Assembly: GCA_020086605.1 (NCBI GenBank)
Contig: JACBWW010000028.1
Coordinates: 9,183,004-9,247,003, forward strand
Source of the DNA: Lanius collurio
Lineage: Eukaryota; Chordata; Aves; Passeriformes; Laniidae
DNA length: 64,000 nucleotides
Direction: 5' to 3'
This document shows, one piece after another, positions 25,518-37,000 of the stretch. The notes under the pieces were generated by a model. That model saw only the letters and a list, made by a program, of their open reading frames with translations, searched no databases and was not told the DNA's origin. A program made the position numbers and the translations under genes. How positions within the stretch are numbered: position 1 is the stretch's first letter; every line of letters starts with the position of its first letter.

Positions 25518-26906
25518 ATCAATTAATGTGGGCAATATTATGTTCATAACTTTCAGCACAGGAAGGCTTGTTTCTTTTCTTGCAGTCTGCATCTCCTTTC
25601 AGATCTGCTCTGTTAGGGAGAGGATTGCTCAGATGACATCACCTTTCCTCCATGCCCATTTATTCAGATTCAGGTATGCAGTACCTACTTTCCCCTCAGG
25701 TGCCATTCCCCAGTCAGTGTTTCCTGGTACTGTAACAATCTTGTTGTCTGACTTGCTCTCCATAGGGAAGAATGTGATTTGTGCACACGGGGTAAGAGAA
25801 TGTCAGGAAGAAATGGGCAGAGCTGTCCCACTGTGGCTCTCGTGTAGCAGAAACCTCAGCGAGCACTATTGCATTGTACACTAGAACTGGTCAGTGGGCA
25901 ACTCCTTGGTGCTGGGAGCTGGTGCTATAATGTTTTGATTTACACCTTGTTGCAGGGAGCTGCCTTTGTTTACGTGGAGTTTGAACTATTGAGCACAGTG
26001 TACATTTTAAAATTCTACTGGGCAAATCATTTTGCAGTACCTTTAAAAACTAGCTTACCGTGACATGTAGTGTCATGAGTGCTTTTTTTTTTTTGTATTA
26101 GGTGAATATTACCAGTGATGCTTTGCTGTAGCAGTTCATTGTCTGACTTGGGTTTTTTCATATGGTTGAGTGACAGTAACAGAAAAGCAAGAGCCTCCAT
26201 GTCTCTGGTAATTTGAATTTTCACTGTGGACTGGAGTTTTTAGAGACAATGCCTACTATGGTCAAATGACTATACGTAGAATAACTGTAATCATCGTCAG
26301 TCGCAACCTGAATTTCTCTATTGGGGATTTACACTAGAGGGAAGAGCGTATTCTAGGAACTCTATGAAACAGCTGGATTAACAACTCTGGCCAAGAGTGT
26401 TAGGAAGGTTAGAGACGGTATGACACTTTCTGAATCACAAAGCAATATGTCTTTCTCGTGATTACAGAGCAGATTCAGAGCTCCTCTCTAAAGCATGTGC
26501 CTATACACAAAACCTACCTGTACAAAAATTAATTAAGTCAGAGGTTTGATTTCTACTCCCCTCGCATTTGTAAACCTGATAGGATAAAAAAAAAGAAATC
26601 AAGAGATGTGGCCTTCCTAGAGTTTCTCCTCTAAAAGTGATTGCACTATGTAAAACACACTGTACTTTGCCCAGCACGGGCACTTCTTGTGCTGCTGCAA
26701 TGCTTTGTATACCTGGAGTGCAGTGCGCAGACTCGACTCTAGCACTCTCGCTCTGACTTACAAGCTGTTGCTTAAATGGATGTATATTGAGAAAAGTTTT
26801 CTAATGTTGCAAGATCTCCATCAAATTCGCTGCAATCTGTACTGTCCAAATATGTGAATGGTCTGACTGAAAGAAAACCCTCCTGCTTACCAAAAAGGTA
26901 AAACTA

Positions 26907-26912
26907 AATAAA
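26907..26912 (+). terminator. Distal polyadenylation signal AATAAA (probable main ECPAS 3' end)
   Basis: Canonical AATAAA followed some 40 bases later by a T/GT-rich element (GTGTTTTTTCTCC, then GGTGTTTTGTAG). This is the arrangement expected for cleavage near 26925-26935. It is the last good signal before SMC2 sequence begins on the other strand. Confidence 0.65.
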
Positions 26913-26930
26913 ATCTGCATGACCTGTTCC

Positions 26931-27643
26931 TTGGAGTAACTGGTAGTGTTTTTTCTCCTGCGGTGTTTTGTAGCATTGCTGCGCTCCAGATTCAGAGTGT
27001 GCTGCTGTTGTGCTCTGCTCTGGCCCTTAGGCCCCTCTCCTCATGGAAACACAGGGTGGCTCTGCAGTTCTGGAAGGAACTGTGTGTTTTTGAACCCATA
27101 GCTTGGTCTCCTGCAACCAGGCAGGGTTAGGGGACATGAGTCTGTGTTACATACACACATTTTTTGGTATATATTATATATATAGTGTTCTATATGTTAC
27201 ATATATGTGGTAGATGAGGCCATGAGATTGAAAACTTAAGTAATTCTCAAGAACTTTAGTATTTCCAAATTACTCCAGACATGCACTCATTTTCCCCAGA
27301 AAAACCACAATTATATGTACTTTTCTAAATGAAATTCTGAAAGGAAGAAAAAGCAGGAAAAGACACAAAGGAAGTAAGCAGAGGAGAGCACACAAACACA
27401 AGCTTCACACATGCTGGCCACCAGGGCGCTGAAGCATCAGCTGGAAAGAGAAATGCTGTCAGCCCATACACCCACTGTACACAGACCAAGCACAGGTCCT
27501 GTGCTGTGGTGAGCAGAGACCTGCTATGCCATGCTGTGACAAAGCTGGGTTTCTGTGGTTTGGGTATGAGCCTCACAGACGTGTCATTTCCGGCCAGTGA
27601 AAGCAGCAGGATACATTCAAATAAGTTCAAAATTGAGAAAGGG
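26931..27643. other. Tail-to-tail intergenic gap between ECPAS and SMC2
   Basis: About 0.7 kb between the inferred 3' ends of two convergent genes. It is A/T-rich and includes a TA-rich tract near 27167-27209. I see no open frame, exon or mobile element in it. Confidence 0.5.
27167..27209. repeat. TA-rich low-complexity tract
   Basis: Alternating T/A sequence interrupted by short GTGTTC and GTTAC pieces, in the gap between the convergent genes. Confidence 0.7.
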
Positions 27644-27723
27644 TTTAATTCTGAGTAGGCACTGTTCAGTGAAAAATTATAAAGAAAGTACACACACCAC
27701 CAGCTTGTGTACCTATATTTAAT
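27644..27723 (-). terminator. Candidate SMC2 polyadenylation signals (two ATTAAA variants)
   Basis: On the - strand, ATTAAA hexamers occur at 27718-27723 and 27644-27649, 343 and 417 bases past the SMC2 stop codon. No canonical AATAAA is present on this strand between the stop codon and 27000. ATTAAA is the commonest functional variant, so one of these probably ends the SMC2 mRNA. Confidence 0.45.
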
Positions 27724-28065
27724 AGCAAAGAGTTAGAAAATTTTAAAAACAGCTTGGAAGTTAGTTGTTGATGATTGTTACTACACTTTGCAACAGGTCT
27801 TCTGAATGCTGTAGAACTGTGAATCAATTTTCCTCACAGAAAGGCTTTTAAGTTTGAAAAGCTATTACTTAGATACATTTATATGTAAATGCTTGCAGAT
27901 GGATGACAGGAATTACAGTACATCAAGAGGATTAAAATTGTCAATAGAACAAATTGTTTCCTATGAATTTCAGTTCTTAATAAGATGCAGATATGAACTA
28001 ATAGCCAAGACATTAAATCACGATCAAAAAAATTTAAAAAACAACAGAGAACATTTAAGAATGTG

Positions 28066-31000
28066 CTACTGCACATCAAGGACCATTGATTCCAGCTCTT
28101 CAGGTCCTCTTTGCTCGTTTGTACTTATTTTCTGAGCTTTCTTGTGGGCAGGCTCCTTTTTTCTGTTTCGAATCTGACTGTATCTTGTAATAGTGGAAAT
28201 ACCATCCACAAACCTGGTCTTGTAGAGGACATTTGCATTGTTGAACATTCCATCCTTCAGGGACACCACAATAAACTAAAACAAACCAGAAACACTTAAA
28301 ATAAATGTTGCTATCCAAATAAAGACTTTAAACAACACCAGAAAATGCCTCCAAAGAAAGAACTCCTTTTCCTTCATTTGGCTAATACCTCAGTAATAAT
28401 TCTTAAAAAAAGATTCTAAAACTAACTAAGGCCCAAGAGAATGTGCTACACAGGTCGACATCCACCCAAACGCCACACTGTTTTCTGCAGCTAATGACAC
28501 TTCTGTCCATGTCCCAGCAGCTGGCCTGGAATACAGTCCACAATGCAGGATCCCGGTTCATGGTAGAAGGAAACACTGGGAAAAACAGTGCCACTAATTA
28601 TGAAAGAATGCAGGATCTTACCGAGTCAAAAGACACTACTCAATTTTACAATGCTGGTAACAAATGCTCCCCTCCTCACTCTCTTAGTTTGGAATAGTCA
28701 TGTCCTATTTGTCTATTTGACTCCATCAAATAGAGAAGGGTGCTGCCTTTTTTTTCATGTACAGGTCACAATGACACAGAGATTCTTTCTAGTAGTGCCT
28801 GACTTATTTCAAAAGGTCAACATGAAATATTTTTAACCTCAGATTAAAGAACTCTCTAGGAAAAAAGAATTCAGGATGTTGTCATGCCTGAAATTGAGCA
28901 TACCACAGATACTACTCCCTATTGCTCCCTTTTAACCAGTGCAGCAACACCATTTAAGTTTCACCGTTGCCAGATCATCAGTCTACCTTTCAATTGAAAT
29001 AACTCAGAAATATAACACACATCCCTAGAATAAAAGAGGTAAACAGCTCAGAGTCCTCAGTGCCATACTGCCTTTGGAAATAACAGATGGATCTCTGAGC
29101 AATCTGGTCTGGTGGAAGGTGTCCTGGCCCATGGCAGGGGATTGAACTGGATTATTTTTAAGGTTCTGTTCAACCCAAACCATTTTATGACCACCATAAT
29201 TTCAAGATCATACCTGGGAGTGTCTGAAATGAGTTTGAAGCATCTGCCCAATATTCTGGGTATGAGAGAGATCAAGGGCTGCATCCACTTCATCCAAGAT
29301 GTAAACTGGGGCAGGCCTGAAGAGGAGCATGGCTAATATCAAGGATAAGGCCACCAGTGATCTAGTATGGAGACAAGAAAGTTATGATTTACTCTCATCT
29401 GAGAGGCTTTGGCTTTTGAAAGCAATTGTTTGATAGGCAACAAAGGCGGTAAAGGAGCACAACTCTGATGAGGAGCAGGTACAGGGCTGTTTAGCCTGGA
29501 CAGAAGGAAGGACCTTATTGCTCTCTACAACTGCCTGAAAGGAGGGTGTGGCCAGGTAGAGGTTGGCCTCTTCTCCCAGGTAACAAGAGACAGGATAACA
29601 GGAAATGGCCTCAAGTTACACCAGTGTAGGTTTAGATTGGCTATTAGCAAAAATTTCTACACTGAAGTGTTTATCGAGCATTGGAATGGGTTGCCCACAG
29701 AAGTGGTTGAGTCACCCGTGGAGGGATTTAGAAGACATGTAGATGTGGGGCTTAGCAACATGGGTTAATGGTGGACATGGCAGTGCTTGGTTAATGGTTG
29801 GACTCCATTAGCTTAAGAGAGCTTTTCCAGCCTAAACAATTCTGTGATTCTAAAATGCTCTCTCAAAAGCACATTAATACTATGATTCTGAAGAGATGGA
29901 ATGACAGCTTCCCATTTCAAAATGTAAAGTCTTCTGTCAGGAACAGCAAATATTGCTTCTTCTTATTGAAAGATCAAATTAGCTGGGTGATGATATTTAA
30001 AATTATGCTGTTGTTCTATTTTCAATTCTGAGTTGTGCAATGATGTTTTTCAATGTCTGGTCCTTGAAGTATTCTGTCCTTATAAAGTTCTGCATCTCTA
30101 TCACACCTCTTCTCAAATTCTGTTTCTGCTTTTCAATTTGTTCCGGCTTTTTCCTTTAGAAGTTGCAAAGAAGCTCACGCTACACAGTAGACAATGGAGA
30201 AGAAAACTGTTGCCATGACACTGCTTTTATACTGGGAAATACTTGTCTATACAGATTTTTGTGGTGACAACTCAAGGAGAGTAACATTTAATTCAATATT
30301 ATGTCAGTACTACCTAGAGTTAAAGGTGGTTTTCTCACCATGCAAATAATTTATTTTTTGCCACTTCTGTGTGAAGTAAAATCTTGTTTATTATACTAAG
30401 TAAAGCATTGTTCTAAGTCAGAATGTATTAATAGTGCTTCCAATATTAAGTCTATATGGAAGAAGGCAGAGTCCCTGACATGACAAGGAAAAGATTAATT
30501 TTTTGCTTTTCAAAACTTTAATTAGTTAACATATCAATTACATACACAATGACAATGGAAAACGAATTAATTCACCAACCTTTGTCCTCCACTAAGTTCT
30601 GTTAAGTTTTCCTTCCAGGTGTTTCCTAAGGCAACTCTGAACTCCATACCAACAAAGACATTGTGAGCTTTAGAGGCTGCCAGCGTAGCTCTGGCTCCGG
30701 GTAGGAGTGTTGAGAAAATGGAACCAAAGTCTTCATTCACCTAGAAGTCAGACCACAAAAGATGTATGAACGTGCTTTTGGATCAAGACCACAAAGAGTG
30801 AAAAACTTAGTGGCAAGCAGCGTGACACTGGAGACATCTTGCACAGTGCAACACCGTGACTTCCATGTCACAACACAGGTCAGTGAGAAAACACTAGCTT
30901 TTATTTTTCTGTACTGAAGAGAGAAGCAACACCAAAGAATATATGACACGTTACACTAAGCATTTTACAAGGATCAAATGAAAGTTGTATTGGAAGGCTT

Positions 31001-34000
31001 CTTCTTGCCATCAGCCAGGGAAACAGTTATGCCCTAACTCAGATTTATTAACTGGCAAATTGAGATTTCTCCCAATTAATGGACTACTAAAAGTACAAAG
31101 CACCATGTAAGAGATACACACTGGCATCCTCCCCAGTCTTCTTCTTCCCTGGTTTACTTAAGCAATGTCCAGGTATGGGATGAGATGCAACTTTATAAAT
31201 GCAGATTAAAATTTCCTAGGTTTAGGAATTTATCTGAAAACACACTTATTCCACCATGTGTGATGCTTTTGAATTACAGCTCACTAATTTCTGCCAAACA
31301 CGATTTTTACCATGAAAAGGTACCATTTTGTTAGTGATATCCTAAGTACAGGCTAGATAATTAATAATTAAATGGATTTATGTGCAATTTAATCTTTGTT
31401 AAAATCAATTTTCTCAAAGGCCAAAAAGTACAAGTTCTGCTAGTACAGCAGAAAAGAAAGTATCAAAATATCTCCACGTAAAAAGGGCTAATTTTATACT
31501 TTTGTCATAATTCATTATATAAGAGAACTGGTAAAAAGGCAGAGTGCCTAAGTAACAGAAACATAAATCAGACATTGCTCTAGCCCATTATTATGTGTCC
31601 TGACAGTAACAGGAGCAGTACCCCAGGTCCACAGCCCTGCACTGTAAAGGGCTAGCACAGAACCAGAAAATTTTAACTCTGGTAAAATACTGGTTTAAGA
31701 AAAAGAAAAGACCAAAAATAAAATCTTACTGTATTTCAACATACCTTAACCTTCATGAAATTTTGGTGGGCAGTAAAAGGGAATGGGAAAGTAGTTTTGC
31801 AGGTTTACACAACCTTTACAATTCTCAAGAGAATTCATATTTTATTCTCAAAATTGGGAATATACAGGAGAGATAAAGTGGTTATTTTTAAATATAGGTC
31901 AGGGATATCAGTTCTGAAAACAGAAGCTTTTTTCCCAAGTAAATATGCAAAACAGTAATCTAAGATAAATCTGATTTTCTACTAAAACATGAAGATAAAT
32001 TTCAAGTGTCATACCTTCTTCCAAGCAATATCTAAAGCTTCTTTTTTCTTCTGCTCAAGCTCTTCAATAACTTCAAGAATTTTTGACTTGTCATTCTCTA
32101 CAATTCTTTCTTTATTCTTTAAGTCATTGTACTGGTGCAATGAGAAGAAAAGATTGATTTCAATGAGCTTTGTGCTCAAATGCATTTTGTGCTAATCTTA
32201 CAGCTTCACTGTGTCATAGTATAGCTATGAGATAGTCATTAACCACAAGATTAAAATCCAGTGCATTCTTTTAGCTGCATGAAGGACGCACATTTTGGAT
32301 TATTTGCTAATTAAAGCATCAGAATTTTCAAAAATCAGCAAAGAGGAAGGACAACACTGCTCTGAAAGTTGCACTTCCAAGTTAATAATGTTTCATTTGC
32401 TTTTCTGTAGAAGAAAGGATGCTTATAGAGGCTGATAGGAGAAAACAGTACTAGAACAGTTGAAGGGTAAAATCAGTGGGCAGTGATGAGACAATACTGG
32501 AATAGCATGAAAATACAGATTAATTCAAGACAATCCTGCTACACCATCAAGCGATCATGCTTGAAGATGAATATTATTTTGGTCTGCAATTTTTACTACA
32601 GTTTATAGTTCTCAGATACTCTAATGGATGCCACAAAGCTTGCTAATGCTTCAAGTTAGGATAGACTGAGGTAGGAAGGAAGAAAACAGTATTTTTTACC
32701 ATCCAAAGTCAAGATTATGTGTAACTTAGAAACCTGGTGTGCCAGTGAACAGTTCAAAGATGTAAGATTAGTATGAAAGAACCAGCAAAAGATTTCCTAC
32801 TATCTCATGAAGTTTTAGTTTCATTTTTGGTGTATTGAGAAATAGAGCATACGAAAACATAAAGCTACATTATATATACTGGTATATATTGTATATACCA
32901 TATGACCAGCCTGCCCAATCTTTATAAGTTAAAGCACAGAATGTTTACCCTCTCCTCTACGTCAGCAAGCATGTTCATAGCTCTTGTGTTCACATTCCTT
33001 TCCAACTTCTCTTTATGCTCCTGCAATTTCTGCAGCTTCTGAGTTGCTTCTTTAGGATTGCTACTTTTGAAATCATAGTGTGTGTTTGGCTGGCCAAAGA
33101 GTGCTTTTTCTGAAGCTATCCACTCATATTCTTTCAGCATTTTGGCCACCTGTAAACAAAAAAATATGTTGAGGCTTTTTCCTAACACTTCTCCAATGTG
33201 AACTAAAAATAAAGAAAAAAACAAACCAGAAAAAGCCCCCCATCAACATTCTGAAATTATTCTACCATATTAATTCTTCTACTCTAATGCAGCACAAGTA
33301 CATATCTTTACAATGCTGTGTGTGCTTTCCTTGACTGTGGGCAAACCAAGAATTTAAGGTAGCTTTCATGTATATCTCATTTACTTACTTGAAACACTTT
33401 TTTTCTACATCTGAACTATACCAATGTCACTGCATCTTCGAATTACCTTCTTTAATTAGTTATCAAATTTGTCCATACAGTCAGAGAGTTCTTACTGATC
33501 ACTTGCTCACTGTGACCAGCCCTCTGTTACTCCATACAGATAAACTCTTTTACAATGGACAATTTCCACTCCCTCTTCCTCAGATAAAACTTTTCACATG
33601 GAGAGCTGAAAGTATGACAGTGCTTAGGGAAAAAGGGCTCTTTCCTTTGCCTGTGGCAAGGAAAATAATCTTTCTTGGTCACAAGATATGAAGAAAACCG
33701 CAATTTTTAAATACCTTGGCAGTAGCATCAGCAGTCTCTTGTTGACATTTGGTGATGCTGTGTTCTAATTCTTTTACCTTAAGCTGTAATTCATTATTTT
33801 GTTCTCTGTATTTTAGCATCTCCGCAGATTTCTCTTTAATTGCATTATCATGTAATGCAATTACTTCCTTTTGCTTGGCAAGCTCCTTCTGTGATTTCTC
33901 TACAGATTCCTGAAAAAGCAAATCAGCAGATATTGGCCTCTTTTTCAAAGCTGGTGTTAGAGCCTTATTAGAACCACAGCAAGGAGAAAAAATTCACATA

Positions 34001-37000
34001 TGAAATTTTGAAGCAAAAAAATAACTACCTAGGCTGATTGATTGTGATAAGGAAGTCTGCAGAAAAAAATACACATTATAATGTGAGGTTCGGAGGATCA
34101 CACACAGTAATATCAAAATGGATAATGAAACACAGTATTCACTTTTACCTCTGTCTTAGCCACTTCAACCACCATAGCATCAACTTGCTCCTGGTAGGAT
34201 TTGATTGCTTCCTCTGCAGCTGCTATTTGTTGTTTATAGGAGGCCTGTTCTTGTCTCAGCTCTTCAAGTTCCAGGACTAAAGCTTTGACTTCCTAGAGAG
34301 ATGTTTTTCCAATTTACTAGTTATATTTAAATGGGAATAATTAAGATTCAGTTTGATGTAGTAAATGCTGTAGAAGATAAAGAGTACCCATTCTTGAGCA
34401 AGGGTGCAATCTCACAAAAACAAAGAAACAGAAGAAACCTGTCAGTGACTATGTCAGTGACTACACAGTAATATATTGTCCCAAACCTGAGAGCATCAAA
34501 ACCTCAGGAGAATCAAACTTTCTGATTTTTGCAGCCACTTTTAACACTGAGAAAACTGCCAATAGAGGTGAAGTTTTACCTGCTGCATATCTTTTATTTT
34601 TTTGCTTGAAGCGTCTGCCTTTTTCTTGGCATCATTTAGCTTCTGCTCTGCATTTTTTCGTTCTTTTAGACCTTCTGCTTCTGCATTTTTAATTTTATTC
34701 TCTAATTCCTTGTATTTTTCTTCTGCTTTCTTTTTGCTCTCTTCAGTTTTGTTTATTGTTTCTTCACACTCCGCTGAATCAAGAAATAGAGTACTGAGTT
34801 TGGGCAGTGTTCTCATCTTTAAACTTTTATCTTAAACACCAACTGAAATAAATCTCTCTTTGCCTTTTTAGAAAAAAAGTGGTTGAACACTCACTAGTTG
34901 CTGAAGTCAGATATTTCAGTGATTACTCTAAGACAGTGTGCTGTTGCTACCAGTAATTGGAAGGGGACCAAATAGACAACCAGCCATTATGAAAATATAA
35001 CCTTTTTTTTGACAAGAGGGAAAAATATGTCAGGTCTCAGGATCAGTAAGTAATCAATCAGATGGCTACCTAACAAGATATCACCTCATCCCTAGAATAC
35101 TATGCCTAGATATGTATCACTTCTGTCCTTTTATTTTTATTTTTTTTTGATGCTTTACTTGTTGCTGCATTTTGGGCATTTTTGTCTTTCCTTAGCTATA
35201 TGAAACAGAACTTCTTTTCAATCTTTCCTGTTATGAAAACTACATTACTAACCTTAAATAGCTACAGAAACAGATGGCTTGAAAAAAATCAAAGATTACT
35301 CAAAAAGGGGATTAAATAAACTTCCCTGCAAAGACACATTTTCCTTGATTATAAAGTATTAAAAACATTTAATAGGAGTATAACCTTTACTGTAAGAGAA
35401 TGACCAACTGTAAGTGAATCACCTCTATGCAAGTATACTATGATTCTGCATTTGTTACATATTCCAAAAAGATACTACTCCCAAAGTGAAAAGTATTTCT
35501 TAAATAAAGATTCAGTTACTCAAACAGCCTGATATCCAACTCATTCTAAGCAATTAGTTTTCAGTTAAAGGAGAAAGAACACATTTGTCACCAATGGTTT
35601 TCTTCAGGGCAAGCAGCTCTTCCTCTTGTTTGTGGTAAGCACTTTGATGAAGCTTCTTTTGCAACAGCTCTGCTTCCTCAGACGTCATCTCCCATTGCTG
35701 CTTCAGTTGCCGGTACCTTTGGAGACAGTAGACACACACTTCTATATGGAAGGGTATCCAGCATCTCCCTTTCAAAGCTGAAGTAGCTAAATACCTATAT
35801 TCTGTTTCTCTTTTGAGATACAGTGATGACTGTAGGGCAAATAAGCTTAAATGAATGAAAATTTGATATAATTGCTTTGATGATAATTGTGAGGTTTGTA
35901 GGCATGTAAAATATTATATATGTAGCTCCTGCCATTTAGCCCTGATCTGCCACATTAAAAACAAATGCAACACATGGAATTTGGCAACAATTCAGAGATC
36001 ACCTTCTTTTTCCAACTAGCAGTATGACAGATGCTAGGCTGAAGAATTAAAGAAGAGATATCTAAAAGCAAAAGTTCTTTCCTCCTCTTGGCTATATTTC
36101 TGGAAGTCTACTGCAGCTCAAAACAATTTGATAAAATGAATCCAGCTGGTAGATAGCATGTTATGCAACACTACCTCCTTACAGCATTTTTGCAGAACTG
36201 ACTGAACGTAGTATTTTTCTATTCCATCTTTTAATATGGTATTCAGTAACTGAGTAGCTGAAAATCAAATAAAATTAAAATTATTTAATTCAAGTCCTTA
36301 CACTCAGATACTCCTTTTTAGCATCTTTTTATTTTCTTATGAAAAAAATAAGACTGACCACAACCTGCAACTCTCTACAGATATTAAAAATATGTCTGGA
36401 ACAGACCCATTCTCCAGTGGACTTCAGGAAACTTCAACAAATTTAAAGCAGACATCAATGTGTACCCTTTTTTTCCTGTATTATCCAAAACAAAGGGGTT
36501 TTTGGTGTTATCTAAAAACTGAATTTGCTTTTTGATTGAACTTTTATTGGGAATTATATTGAGAGGACAGGGAGGAAGGGAATTATTTTCTGCATATTAC
36601 ATTCTCAAAAGGCCCTATGGCCTCCCAAAACAACTAGTTACATTGAATTTACTCAGTCATTTTAAGAGAAATGATAGACATTTTATAGTGGAAACCTTAC
36701 ATTTCAGCAATCCTTTTCAAGCTTGCCAACTCCTTCTCTACAGCTGCAAGTTCAGATTCCTTCTTCTTGAGTTCCATTTCAACATTTTTAATTTCTTGAA
36801 GTTTACACAATATTGGTGCAGCCTGTGAGGATGCACCTGTTAAATGAAAAAAAAATATAAAAAGCCAGGCTAATTGGAATTAGACCAGTGGATTCACCAC
36901 TGGTAATTGCAAATTCTAAACATTGATAATGATTTGGGTTGATGATTTATTTTAGTTGAGAAACAGATAAGGCAGGTAGGCTAAGGTTAAGAGTTCTCAG

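Larger units (their letters stand above)
24252..26930 (+). other. ECPAS: ECPAS 3' untranslated region
   Basis: Non-coding sequence runs from the ECPAS stop codon to the last strong polyadenylation signal in the tail-to-tail gap with SMC2. It is A/T-rich, contains a 24-A run at 25068-25091 and has two AATAAA hexamers. No convincing open frame or splice pattern is present. The end at about 26.93 kb is inferred from the AATAAA at 26907 with a GT/T-rich downstream element. A shorter form ending after 25512 is also possible. RNA evidence is absent. Confidence 0.65.
28066..32131 (-). other. SMC2: SMC2 exons 21-24: C-terminal ATPase lobe and tail
   Basis: Exons 32015-32131, 30580-30740, 29214-29361 and 28066-28275 (stop included), residues 998-1208. 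They carry [12 protein letters not shown], the signature ELSGGQR and the Walker B and D-loop run [11 protein letters not shown]. The ABC core [18 protein letters not shown] is normal. Just before the signature, residues 1053-1066 read [14 protein letters not shown], where vertebrate SMC2 as I remember it has a conserved PPEGQTVLDG-type loop. The tail after FVDGIST is Lys-rich and unlike the human tail. Exon 23 (148 bases) is hemmed in by CR1 sequence on both sides. Confidence 0.92.
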
